Positions 44,851 through 52,464 of a stretch of 64,000 nucleotides of DNA are shown here, piece by piece (the stretch's first letter is position 1; the number at the start of each line of letters is the position of its first letter). A program made the position numbers and the translations under genes. Below the pieces are notes generated by a model. That model saw only the letters and a list, made by a program, of their open reading frames with translations, was not told the origin of the DNA and did not search any database. The stretch lies in NCBI GenBank assembly GCA_904387375.1, contig CAJFLE010000007.1, positions 1 through 64,000 on the forward strand, given 5' to 3'. Source of the DNA: Candidatus Protoclostridium gallicola. GTDB lineage: Bacteria; Bacillota; Clostridia; Christensenellales; Pumilibacteraceae.

Positions 44851-44879
44851 TTGACAAACGTGCGGCGATGTAGTATATT
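44851..44879 (+). promoter_or_regulatory. Promoter of a short transcript upstream of the sensor kinase
   Basis: TTGACA (44851-44856), 17-nt spacer, TATATT (44874-44879). Confidence 0.78.
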
Positions 44880-44885
44880 TATTAC

Positions 44886-45087
44886 ACGTGATGGCGGATG
44901 ACGGAGGGCATTCGCGGACGGCGCGGTGGTGCGTCCGTCAGCGGTTCTGCCGCGGCGCGTGCGTTCCGGTCGGCGGCATACGGCCCCGGACGGGACGACG
45001 GATAAGCGCAGGGCGGATCCGGGCACGGAAGTTTTTAAGTATGTGCAGGAAAAACGGTCTTCTTGGGTAAGAGAAGACCGTTTTTCC
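44886..45087 (+). ncRNA. Candidate 200-nt RNA or leaderless small-protein gene
   Basis: A consensus promoter and a 16-bp perfect terminator hairpin bound this unit. It contains an open frame of 60 codons (GTG 44888 or ATG 44891 to TAA 45070) encoding a basic, Cys-containing peptide (MADDGGHSRTARWCVRQ at the start). The stop codon lies in the terminator loop. The frame is GC-rich and its composition is not clearly that of a protein, so an RNA is equally likely. It lies just before the GHKL sensor kinase, where peptide-signal genes are sometimes found, but it lacks the features of a known pheromone precursor. Confidence 0.5.
45048..45087 (+). terminator. Terminator of the short transcript
   Basis: GGAAAAACGGTCTTCT (45048-45063) pairs perfectly with AGAAGACCGTTTTTCC (45072-45087) around TGGGTAAG. 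The stem ends in T5. Confidence 0.92.
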
Positions 45088-45092
45088 GTTCC

Positions 45093-45122
45093 GCCGTTTG
45101 CGGCGTTTCACACGCCGTTTGT
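45093..45122 (+). promoter_or_regulatory. LytTR-type direct repeat before the sensor kinase promoter
   Basis: GCCGTTTGC (45093-45101) and GCCGTTTGT (45114-45122) start exactly 21 bp apart and fit the LytTR site pattern at 8 and 7 of 9 positions. The second site ends 10 nt before the -35 box. Confidence 0.65.
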
Positions 45123-45132
45123 TCCGTATGCG

Positions 45133-45162
45133 TTGACTTTTGCGCCTCTTCGCGTTTATACT
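45133..45162 (+). promoter_or_regulatory. Promoter of the sensor kinase/response regulator operon
   Basis: TTGACT (45133-45138), 18-nt spacer, TATACT (45157-45162). Confidence 0.75.
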
Positions 45163-45189
45163 TGTAACAAAGCAGAACAGGGAGTGATG

Positions 45190-46752
45190 ATGAATTATTT
45201 CGTGGATTTTTACGGCGGGCTCAGATTCGGGGTCATAGCTTTGGTGGTAAACAATCTGATTGCGGCGTTCGTCCCGCTGCTGGCCGAGGATATACATATC
45301 CGCCGGCCGAAAGACGTCGCCGTACTTGCGGCCAAGATAGCCGTCGCAGTCATAGTAATGAACTGTCTGTGCGCGCTCAGCTATGTTATTTTTGCCGACA
45401 AATATATGTCGCAGCTGTGCGGCGGCACACTTACCGCGCTGTGGCTTATTTTCGTGTGCAGATACCGCGCTACCGCCCGCGTGACGATAGGCGTTTCGTA
45501 CTTCGCCGTTATATGCGTGGCGCTCGTGTGCTGTTTTTCCATGCTCGACCTCATATCCACGCTGGGGATAGAGATGGGCGAGATGGAATGGATAATGGTG
45601 ACGCTGGTCGTCATTATTATCGGCGCATGCGTGGCATTTTTCAAAGTGTTCTCGCTCAGCCGGCTGGAAGAAACGGTGCTGGCGAGCCTCGGGATAGTCT
45701 GCGTCGCCGCGGCGGCGTGCGTCGTATTCTGGGTAATTACCAATTTCTTCGACGTCAATTCCGCCGCAAACGTGGTTATAAGCATAATACTCCTCGTTAT
45801 TCTGCTGACGGCGTATTACAGCGTGTTCGCCATCAGCCGCGCCGTGTGCGAGAGCAACCGCCGACGCGCCGACAGTCTTCTGCGCGAAACGGACGCCACG
45901 ACCATGCGCATTTCCGCCGCCAATATCGAGGCGATGCGCCGTCTGCGCCACGAACTGCGCAATCAGTATACCATGATGAAGCTGATGCTGGAGCGCGGGG
46001 AATACGAAAAGCTGAACGATTACTTTTCCGAATATTCGGAGCGGCTGCTTCCGTCGCTGTCGTACGTGGACTGCGGCAACCGCGTGGTCAGCGCGGTCAT
46101 GAACGTGGAGCTGGACAAAGCCGCGCGCTCGGGCATCAAAATAGACTACGAGATCGCCGTTCCCGCGGAAATCGCGTTCGCCGACACGGACATGTGTTCG
46201 CTGCTGTTCAATCTGCTCAACAACGCCATCGAGTATCTGGAACGCAACCCGGAAGTAGAGGACAGAACGGTTGTTTTCAGACTGAAATTGATAAACAAAA
46301 CGCTGTTCGTGACGGTGGAAAACGCGGTGGCGTCGGAGCATGAGCGCCGCTCGCTCACGCTCATTACGAGCAAGAAGGACAAGGACGCTCACGGTTACGG
46401 CACCAAAGTCGTCAAGGGCATAGTGGACGCGCATAACGGCAGCGTGGAGTATAAAGCCGAGCACGGCAGATTCGTCGTCAGCGCAATACTGTCCGAACCG
46501 ACGGGGGGGGGGTGGGTCTTAATAACATGCAAAGCGGCGCCGGCGGCACGGAGGATATATGGAATCGATAAGGGTTGCGATCTGCGACGACGAAGAAAAC
46601 ATAGTGGACATAATGCTGAGCGCGGTCAGGGCGGCGTTTGCCAAGCGCGGCGTGAGCGTGGAAATCGAGACGTTCACTTCCGCCGAGCCGCTTTGGCGCA
46701 GTATGAAGCTGCGCATTTTCGACCTGCTCTTTCTGGATATCGAAATGCCTAA
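45190..46752 (+). CDS. GHKL-family sensor histidine kinase (C-terminus altered by a G10 tract)
   Basis: Six to seven membrane helices fill residues 1-215, then a linker helix, the phospho-acceptor His254 in RRLRHELRNQYTMM, the N box NLLNNAIEYLE and the G box GYGTKVVKG. This is the AgrC/ComD/citrate-kinase-like layout used to sense peptides or small ligands. The natural domain ends near residue 436 (VVSAILSEP). There a run of ten G (46503-46512) follows; as sequenced the frame continues about 80 codons across the regulator gene as nonsense sequence. With nine G the protein would stop at TAATAA directly after the tract. The ATG at 45190 has AGGGAG 5 nt upstream. Confidence 0.87.
   Translation: MNYFVDFYGGLRFGVIALVVNNLIAAFVPLLAEDIHIRRPKDVAVLAAKIAVAVIVMNCLCALSYVIFADKYMSQLCGGTLTALWLIFVCRYRATARVTIGVSYFAVICVALVCCFSMLDLISTLGIEMGEMEWIMVTLVVIIIGACVAFFKVFSLSRLEETVLASLGIVCVAAAACVVFWVITNFFDVNSAANVVISIILLVILLTAYYSVFAISRAVCESNRRRADSLLRETDATTMRISAANIEAMRRLRHELRNQYTMMKLMLERGEYEKLNDYFSEYSERLLPSLSYVDCGNRVVSAVMNVELDKAARSGIKIDYEIAVPAEIAFADTDMCSLLFNLLNNAIEYLERNPEVEDRTVVFRLKLINKTLFVTVENAVASEHERRSLTLITSKKDKDAHGYGTKVVKGIVDAHNGSVEYKAEHGRFVVSAILSEPTGGGWVLITCKAAPAARRIYGIDKGCDLRRRRKHSGHNAERGQGGVCQARRERGNRDVHFRRAALAQYEAAHFRPALSGYRNA
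46503..46512 (+). repeat. Ten-G homopolymer at the end of the kinase gene
   Basis: G10 followed by TGGGTCTTAATAA. A change of one base decides whether the kinase stops here or reads on in a wrong frame. Such tracts slip easily during replication and during sequencing. Confidence 0.9.
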
Positions 46753-47296
46753 AATCGACGGTATCGAGTTCGGCGAACGCCTGCGCAGAAACAACGACAG
46801 AACGGAAATCGTATACGTTTCCGCGCGCGAGGACAGGGTTTTCGACGCGTTCAAAGTGCGTCCCTTCGATTTCATAAGAAAGTCCAACTTCCTCGGCGAT
46901 CTTAGCAAGGTCATAAACAACTACCTCGCCATGCTCGAAAGCCGCAAGGGAGGTACAGTAACCGTGCTGAGCAAGAGCGGAATCATGAACGTTCCGCTGT
47001 CCGATGTGAAATATTTCGAGGGCTACGGCAAAACGCAGCTCATACACCTTGCCGGAAAAAAGGAAACCATAAACGTCAACCGTTCCATGGAAAAGCTGGA
47101 AGAAGATCTCGGCCCCAAGGGGTTTATCCGCATACATAAAGGCATACTCGTGAATTACCGTTTCATTTCGCGCATACTCGTGTCCGACGTCGAGCTTACG
47201 GACGGCGAAGTTCTGCCGCTGTCCCGCCGTAAGGTCACGGCGATAAAAGCGCGGTATCTCGAATTGCTGCGCGGCGGCGGCTCGGTTATACTCTGA
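46559..47296 (+). CDS. LytTR-family response regulator
   Basis: 245 residues. The receiver domain has the acidic pair (CDDEE, residues 9-13), phospho-acceptor Asp60 in LFLDIEMP and a Lys near 107 (IRKSNF). The C-terminal LytTR DNA-binding domain runs from about 140 (GGTVTVLSKSGIMNVPLSDVKYFEGYGK) to the end with IHKGILVNYRFI. GGAGG precedes the ATG. It is the partner of the kinase directly upstream. Sites fitting its family lie before the kinase, the lipoprotein and the GH3 gene. Confidence 0.94.
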   Translation: MESIRVAICDDEENIVDIMLSAVRAAFAKRGVSVEIETFTSAEPLWRSMKLRIFDLLFLDIEMPKIDGIEFGERLRRNNDRTEIVYVSAREDRVFDAFKVRPFDFIRKSNFLGDLSKVINNYLAMLESRKGGTVTVLSKSGIMNVPLSDVKYFEGYGKTQLIHLAGKKETINVNRSMEKLEEDLGPKGFIRIHKGILVNYRFISRILVSDVELTDGEVLPLSRRKVTAIKARYLELLRGGGSVIL

Positions 47297-47299
47297 CGC

Positions 47300-47370
47300 G
47301 CCGTTCGTTCCCTTTGACGCGCCGCTCGCGGCTCCGCGCCGCATGATTTTGACTTTCACGCGCCGTTTGT
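47300..47370 (+). promoter_or_regulatory. LytTR-type sites before the second lipoprotein gene
   Basis: GCCGTTCGT (47300-47308) and GCCGCTCGC (47321-47329) start 21 bp apart. A further GCCGTTTGT (47362-47370) ends 10 nt before the TTGAAA -35 box, the same distance as at the kinase promoter. Confidence 0.6.
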
Positions 47371-47380
47371 TCCTTTTGTA

Positions 47381-47409
47381 TTGAAAAAGCGCGCCTGCCG
47401 TATTATCAT
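47381..47409 (+). promoter_or_regulatory. Promoter of the second lipoprotein gene
   Basis: TTGAAA (47381-47386), 17-nt spacer, TATCAT (47404-47409). A weak -10 box would fit dependence on an activator. Confidence 0.5.
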
Positions 47410-47461
47410 ATATTTGACTGAAGCGAAAGGTTTTTGCGAAAAAATTTTTCAGGAGAATGTT

Positions 47462-48004
47462 ATGAAAAAGTTAAGAAGCGCCGCAGTCGCGGCAGTGCTT
47501 GTACTGACGCTCGCGCTTGCAGTCGTTTGCATAAGCGCATGCGGCGGTTACTCTCTCGAGGAAGGAACGTATACGGGCACATACACGTGCCACTACACGA
47601 CGAGCTTCGAGGTCGCCGGCACCGGACCGAGCGCCGGACAGATAACGAAGTACGAGGGCGACCATTGGGGCGCAACCGTCACGTTCGACGTCGACCAGAA
47701 CAACAGCATCTGGAACGTTACGTCCGCGGCTCCGGCAGCCGATTCCGCATCGGACAACGAGGAATATCAGACATACGTCAACGCAGGTATGTCCAACGTG
47801 TTCCTTAATCAGTTTACCGGCTGGACGCTGGACGAGATAATGGCTATCTCCGTCGACGTCAACGAAAGCGGCTGGCCTACGGCTGTGGACGGTAACGGCA
47901 AGACGATCACGATCGCTTCCGGACAGACGGGCACCTGCGGCCTGGTCATACTCGCCATGCAGGAGGCCATCAGGAACCCTCAGACCGTGACGGCAACCGA
48001 ATAA
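47462..48004 (+). CDS. Lipoprotein, possibly FMN-binding-like
   Basis: 180 residues. Signal peptide with lipobox ISAC (Cys near residue 23), so an outer-surface lipoprotein. The C-terminal part (SVDVNESGWP, then ASGQTGTCGLVILAMQEAI) resembles the SGATxT segment at which FMN is covalently attached to Thr in FMN_bind domains, but it is only a loose match. CAGGAGA precedes the ATG. The LytTR-type sites and its place after the regulator suggest control by that two-component system. Confidence 0.78.
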   Translation: MKKLRSAAVAAVLVLTLALAVVCISACGGYSLEEGTYTGTYTCHYTTSFEVAGTGPSAGQITKYEGDHWGATVTFDVDQNNSIWNVTSAAPAADSASDNEEYQTYVNAGMSNVFLNQFTGWTLDEIMAISVDVNESGWPTAVDGNGKTITIASGQTGTCGLVILAMQEAIRNPQTVTATE

Positions 48005-48030
48005 AAGAAAAAAGCAAAAACTTCAAGCAG

Positions 48031-48066
48031 GAAAATACCGACGCATTCGCGCCGGTATTTTCTTTT
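48031..48066 (+). terminator. Terminator of the second lipoprotein gene
   Basis: GAAAATACCG (48031-48040) pairs with CGGTATTTTC (48053-48062), followed by TTTT. Confidence 0.88.
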
Positions 48067-48076
48067 GTTAACCTTC

Positions 48077-48114
48077 CTTGCGCACGCCGACGGCGAGCGT
48101 TAGCGGTGCGCAAG
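48077..48114 (+). repeat. REP-like 38-bp repeat, copy A
   Basis: A 38-bp imperfect palindrome whose ends CTTGCGCAC and GTGCGCAAG pair. It is identical, in inverted orientation, to 52238-52275. Confidence 0.9.
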
Positions 48115-48242
48115 GAATAAGACCCCGTTGGCGTTCGCGCCAATGCGAGCACCGAAAAACTCGCAGGAGTTTTTCGGGCGCAACATTGCAACCGGCGCGA
48201 ATTATCGGCGCGAGATAATCAGAATAAGCGGTTTTCATCCCC
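48115..48242. other. Hairpin-rich part of the 408-nt gap before the GH3 gene
   Basis: After repeat copy A come a TTGGCG-TTCG-CGCCAA hairpin (48128-48143) with a stable tetraloop and an 11-bp perfect stem around GCAG (48152-48177, CCGAAAAACTC with GAGTTTTTCGG). No open frame or promoter is convincing. This may be a larger repeat unit or a folded RNA. Confidence 0.5.
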
Positions 48243-48284
48243 GCCGTTCGTTCCTTTTTGCGCGCCGTTCGTCCGTGCGTTCGT
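48243..48284 (+). promoter_or_regulatory. LytTR-type sites before the GH3 gene
   Basis: GCCGTTCGT (48243-48251) and an identical GCCGTTCGT (48264-48272) start exactly 21 bp apart; TGCGTTCGT follows at 48276-48284. The GH3 promoter lies 40-50 nt further on. Confidence 0.6.
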
Positions 48285-48323
48285 CCGCTCACTCTGTTTC
48301 AACCCCCTGTTTTTCCGTTATTA

Positions 48324-48352
48324 TTGAAACCGCTCCGCCGCGGTTTTATAAT
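48324..48352 (+). promoter_or_regulatory. Promoter of the GH3 gene
   Basis: TTGAAA (48324-48329), 17-nt spacer, TATAAT (48347-48352). A TATACT at 48388-48393 lacks a -35. Confidence 0.65.
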
Positions 48353-48412
48353 TGAAAAGCACACGGGGAAACCCGGGCAAAAAATTTTATACTTCTATAA
48401 AAGGAGGAAATC

Positions 48413-51391
48413 ATGAAACAGAGAAGCAAGAAAGTCGGCATCATCGGTATCGTGCTCATAGTTTTGCTCATAGCGATAGCGATAGTCGTCGACGTGCTCT
48501 GCGCGACGTATTCGTCCATGATCGGTCTGTTCTTCCGCGACAGAAGCGCGGATACGGACGCGGTCATCGCCGCGGCGAACGAGTATACCGTCGAGCAGGA
48601 AGCCGGTGGTATGGTGCTGATGAAGAACGAGAGCAACACGCTCCCACTTCCCGAAGGCACGACGAAGGTCAACCTCTTCGGCGCGCTGTCCGCAAAACAG
48701 CTGTATCTCGGTACAGGCTCGGCGGGCGGCTGGAACTGGGATCCGTCCGCGTTCCTCAACCTTAAAGACGCGCTTGCCGAGGTGAACGTAGAGGTCAACG
48801 AGGAGCTTTGGGACTTCTATTCCGACCTGACGGGCGACGCCGGCGCCAATGCGGGCAGCGTCACGGACATGCAGGGTTCGACGCACTCCATCGTCGACGT
48901 ACCGCTCGATTACGACGGATACGCAGCGGCGCGCACGAGCGCGGAGAGTTACAGCGACACGGCGATACTCGTCGTCGGACGCGCGGGCGGCGAGGGCAGC
49001 GATGCGGTCATGGATATGACGCCGTACGAGTCCAGCCGCGGCGACATGAACCAGGGCGGCGCAGCGGGATATCATTATCTCGAACTTATGCCCCAGGAAC
49101 GCGAACTCGTCGATTACGTCAAGGCCAACTACGAGCACGTCATTCTGCTCGTCAACACGCCCATGCCCATCGAGCTCGACTTCGTTGACGGCGCTGCCGG
49201 CAGCGACGGCACGGGCAACATCGACTCGGTGCTGTGGATAGGCATGCCCGGCTCGACGGGTAACCGAGCGGTCGCACAGGCGCTCACCGGTCAGATATCT
49301 CCTTCGGGCAGACTGTCCGACACCTGGGCGTACGAAGTGGAGTCCGCTCCGTCGTATTATAACTTCGGCGACTTCACGTATACCGACGTCAACGGTCAGG
49401 CCAACCTCAAATATCTGCACTATCAGGAAGGTATTTACGTCGGCTACCGCTGGTACGAAACCGCTGCCGCTGAAGGCGTGACCGTAACCGCGGACAATTA
49501 CCATGCGTATATGGGCATGGAAACGGACGGCAAGGGTCAGTCCACGACCAAGACGTTCAACTTCGCAAACTACGACGAAATCGTGCAGTATCCCTTCGGA
49601 TACGGCCTGTCGTATGCGGATTTCGACATCGCGTTCGAAGGCGAGCCCGCATATAACTCTTCGACCAACGAGTTCACGTTCAACGTGACCGTGACGAACA
49701 GAAGCGAGACTCGTGCTTCGCGCACGCCCGTCGAGCTTTACTACGAAGCTCCTTACACCGACGGCGGCCTCGAGAAGTCCAAGGTTGTGCTCGGCGCCTT
49801 CGACAAGACGGCCGAACTCGCTCCCGGCACGTCGGAAACCCTGACGCTGACGATCAACCGCGATCAGCTCGCATCCTACGACTGGCAGGACGAAAAAGCG
49901 TATGTGCTCGAAGCCGGCGATTACCGCTTCTATGTCGATTTCGGCAAATACGGCGCGCACTGCTGGGCGAACACTTCGGACAGCGACGTACTGAGCTGGA
50001 CATACAATCTGTCAAGCGAAATAGTGTTCAGCGGCGACAACAACCGTGATTCGGATCATCAGACGGCTACCAACCAGTTTGACGACGTCAACCGCGGCGA
50101 CGGCGCCTACACTCCGGGCGAGGACGATATGACCCGCGCCGACTTCGCTAACACGTTCCCCGATAGTTATGCCGCAAGCCAGGCGATGAACACGCCCGAC
50201 GACTTCACGAAGACCAGACTGACGGACAAGCTTCACGGCGCTACGCTCGAAGGCTATAATCCCGAAACCGGTAAATACACCGGCGAGTTCGCCGACAGCG
50301 AAGGCAATTACCAGGATCCCGCAAGCGGATATACGGCGCTGCCCCTGTCGCAGGCTCAGCAGCTCGTATGCGCCGATCTCGTCGGCGTGCCTTACGACGA
50401 CGACAGATGGGATACTCTTATCTCCCAGATGAGCTTCAACGAGCTTCAGAATCTTACCTGCAACTGCGGCTGGCAGAACCCCGCAATCAGCTCGATAGGC
50501 AAGAACTTCGCGGTCGATATGGACGGCGCCGAAGGCCTGCACGACCTCGTCTCCGACATAGACGCGAACTGCTATACCTGCGCGCCCATTACCGCGTCGT
50601 CCTTCGATACCGACCTCGCGTATGAAATGGGCTCGGTCTACGCCGACGAAGCGATCGCCAACAACGTGTCCGCTATCTACGGCTTCTCCACCAACCTGCA
50701 CCGCAGTCCTTTCGGCGGCCGCTCCTTCGAATATTACAGTGAGGACAGCCTGCTCTCCGGATACATCTGCGCGGCTCAGACGAGCGGCCTGCAGGACAAG
50801 GGCGTCGCGGTCTACACCAAGCACTTCGCGGTCAACGATCAGGAAACCAACAGAAGCGGCGTGCATACCTGGCTGAACGAGCAGGCAATGCGCGAGATCT
50901 ATCTCCGTCCTTACGAGATCATCTGCGAGACCGCTACAGTAGCGGACAGCATCCTTAACGGCGGCACCGGCATCATGACCGCGTACAACTCCATCGGTAC
51001 GTCGCACACTGCGGCTCACTACGGCCTGCTTACAGAAGTGCTTCACAACGAGTGGGGCTTCGAGGGCAGAATCGTCACCGACGCATTCGGTTCGGACAGC
51101 ATGTCGTGCAGCGTCCGCGCCGGTCTGGATATGTTCCTCGGTTCCGGCTCCTTCGATACCATCGAGGGCATGGATAACCGCAGCGGTTACGGTCTGATGA
51201 AGATACAGGAATCCGCGAAGGATCAGCTGTACGTCTTCGTCAATACCAACGGCATCACGACGGTTTCCACGATTAACAACGCATGGATCGCGATCCCCAT
51301 CGTGCTCAGTATCATACTCGTCGCAGGCGCGGTCGTGATATTCATCTTCATGGTGCTTCCCGCATTCAGAAAGCCCAAAGACAAGGCATAA
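48413..51391 (+). CDS. Membrane-anchored glycoside hydrolase family 3 enzyme with permuted domains
   Basis: 992 residues. A hydrophobic helix at each end (about 9-31 and 963-984) should anchor the protein so that the large middle part lies outside. The GH3 domains are in reverse order: the C-terminal alpha/beta domain comes first (EAGGMVLMKNESNTLPLP near residue 63), then a fibronectin-III-like part (about 420-500), then the barrel domain with KHFAVNDQETNR and the nucleophile Asp890 in RIVTDAFGSD. The permuted order is known in some Bacillota beta-glucosidases. Substrate is probably a beta-linked sugar from the gut; not predictable. AAAGGAGG lies 7 nt before ATG. Confidence 0.9.
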   Translation: MKQRSKKVGIIGIVLIVLLIAIAIVVDVLCATYSSMIGLFFRDRSADTDAVIAAANEYTVEQEAGGMVLMKNESNTLPLPEGTTKVNLFGALSAKQLYLGTGSAGGWNWDPSAFLNLKDALAEVNVEVNEELWDFYSDLTGDAGANAGSVTDMQGSTHSIVDVPLDYDGYAAARTSAESYSDTAILVVGRAGGEGSDAVMDMTPYESSRGDMNQGGAAGYHYLELMPQERELVDYVKANYEHVILLVNTPMPIELDFVDGAAGSDGTGNIDSVLWIGMPGSTGNRAVAQALTGQISPSGRLSDTWAYEVESAPSYYNFGDFTYTDVNGQANLKYLHYQEGIYVGYRWYETAAAEGVTVTADNYHAYMGMETDGKGQSTTKTFNFANYDEIVQYPFGYGLSYADFDIAFEGEPAYNSSTNEFTFNVTVTNRSETRASRTPVELYYEAPYTDGGLEKSKVVLGAFDKTAELAPGTSETLTLTINRDQLASYDWQDEKAYVLEAGDYRFYVDFGKYGAHCWANTSDSDVLSWTYNLSSEIVFSGDNNRDSDHQTATNQFDDVNRGDGAYTPGEDDMTRADFANTFPDSYAASQAMNTPDDFTKTRLTDKLHGATLEGYNPETGKYTGEFADSEGNYQDPASGYTALPLSQAQQLVCADLVGVPYDDDRWDTLISQMSFNELQNLTCNCGWQNPAISSIGKNFAVDMDGAEGLHDLVSDIDANCYTCAPITASSFDTDLAYEMGSVYADEAIANNVSAIYGFSTNLHRSPFGGRSFEYYSEDSLLSGYICAAQTSGLQDKGVAVYTKHFAVNDQETNRSGVHTWLNEQAMREIYLRPYEIICETATVADSILNGGTGIMTAYNSIGTSHTAAHYGLLTEVLHNEWGFEGRIVTDAFGSDSMSCSVRAGLDMFLGSGSFDTIEGMDNRSGYGLMKIQESAKDQLYVFVNTNGITTVSTINNAWIAIPIVLSIILVAGAVVIFIFMVLPAFRKPKDKA

Positions 51392-51422
51392 GCCTTAACG
51401 GAAAACCTTAAACTTCAGTCGG

Positions 51423-51454
51423 AAAAGGCGTCCGCTCATGCGGGCGCCTTTTTG
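51423..51454 (+). terminator. Terminator of the GH3 gene
   Basis: AAAAGGCG(T)CCGC pairs with GCGG(G)CGCCTTTTT around TCAT. Confidence 0.88.
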
Positions 51455-51468
51455 CGCGGTCGTCACGC

Positions 51469-51497
51469 TTGACATAAGCCGGCGAATATAGTAAAAT
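51469..51497 (+). promoter_or_regulatory. J-domain gene promoter giving a leaderless mRNA
   Basis: TTGACA (51469-51474), 17-nt spacer, TAAAAT (51492-51497). The GTG start codon at 51504 is 6 nt after the box. Confidence 0.8.
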
Positions 51498-51503
51498 AGG
51501 CGG

Positions 51504-52031
51504 GTGAAAAACTATTACGCCACACTCGGAATAACCAGGGACGCGAGCGACGAGGACATAAAACTCGCATACCGTACGCTCGCAAGACGGTACCATCCCG
51601 ATCTCGGCGGGGAAGAGAACGCGCCCCGCTTCGAGGAGATCAACGAGGCGTACCGGTTTCTCAGCGACCGCATAAAACGCATGGGGCTGGACGCAGAGCT
51701 CGCAGCGTCGGGCGTGACGGCAAATCTCCGTCCGCATGCGAATCCGCAGCCGCGGAGCCGTTCCGTAAGTCAGGCTGCCGGATCGGAAACCGAACGCCGG
51801 GAGCAGACCGCATGCGCGCGTCCGCAAGCCCGGGACTGCGCCCCTGTCGACGGGGCGGGGTATACGGCGGAGCTGGAAGCGCAGATAGCCGCATACGAGG
51901 CGGTGATAGAATCGCTGACCAAAGTGTCGTATGCGCCGCCGCGCCGCGACCTGTCCCCGGCAAGCCTTGCCGCGCTTCTGCGCGTCAACCGTGAAAAGCG
52001 CGCCGTGCTCGCCCGCAAAACGACAAAATAA
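51504..52031 (+). CDS. J-domain (DnaJ-like) protein
   Basis: 175 residues. Residues 1-55 are a J domain with the HPD motif (RYHPDLGG) and helix IV (FEEINEAYRFLSD), which would stimulate an Hsp70 ATPase. The rest has no zinc-finger or client-binding domains; it is a polar linker with Arg and Pro followed by a helix near 118-137 and a basic end. So it is a specialised co-chaperone, not DnaJ itself. GTG is the start (MKNYYATLGI), located at the expected RNA 5' end. Confidence 0.87.
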   Translation: MKNYYATLGITRDASDEDIKLAYRTLARRYHPDLGGEENAPRFEEINEAYRFLSDRIKRMGLDAELAASGVTANLRPHANPQPRSRSVSQAAGSETERREQTACARPQARDCAPVDGAGYTAELEAQIAAYEAVIESLTKVSYAPPRRDLSPASLAALLRVNREKRAVLARKTTK

Positions 52032-52090
52032 CGTTTCGACAATGTCCGAAAAAATTTTTCAAAAAATTTTAAAAAACTTATGAAAAACAG

Positions 52091-52120
52091 TTGACATCCA
52101 TCGTTGACATGTGATATATT
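52091..52120 (+). promoter_or_regulatory. Promoter of a candidate 105-nt RNA
   Basis: TTGACA (52091-52096), 18-nt spacer, TATATT (52115-52120). A second TTGACA at 52104-52109 has no matching -10. Confidence 0.7.
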
Positions 52121-52126
52121 ATCGGT

Positions 52127-52232
52127 ACAAACAAACCTACGCGTTGTTTGAAACAAATTTAGCTCATCATTTTCCCCCTTATCATAGCGAATCCGCTGAT
52201 GTGACGCGATGTCCGTGGCGGATTCGTTTTTT
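52127..52232 (+). ncRNA. Candidate small RNA, about 105 nt
   Basis: Starts after the promoter at 52091-52120. It contains a TTGTTT/AAACAA stem and ends at a strong terminator (CGAATCCGC with GCGGATTCG, then T6). No start codon with a ribosome site lies inside. The repeat copy B begins 6 nt later. Confidence 0.6.
52188..52232 (+). terminator. Terminator of the candidate 105-nt RNA
   Basis: CGAATCCGC (52188-52196) pairs with GCGGATTCG (52218-52226), then TTTTTT. Confidence 0.88.
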
Positions 52233-52237
52233 ATGTT

Positions 52238-52275
52238 CTTGCGCACCGCTAACGCTCGCCGTCGGCGTGCGCAAG
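52238..52275 (-). repeat. REP-like 38-bp repeat, copy B
   Basis: Exact reverse complement of copy A at 48077-48114. The palindrome CAGACGCGTCTG follows at 52278-52289. Confidence 0.9.
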
Positions 52276-52464
52276 TTCAGACGCGTCTGCGGGATCTTTT
52301 GCGTTCTTTCGCGTGAAATCCCCCTTGCCGCCATAAGGCAGGCCGCGGGGACGTGCGCGTTGCGCGCGGCGAAGCCGAACGTTAGTGTATTATATCTTGT
52401 GTTTTGCTCGTCATTATGTTATAATTTTTAATAGGATTAGCCGAAATTTACCGAGGAGGTTGCA

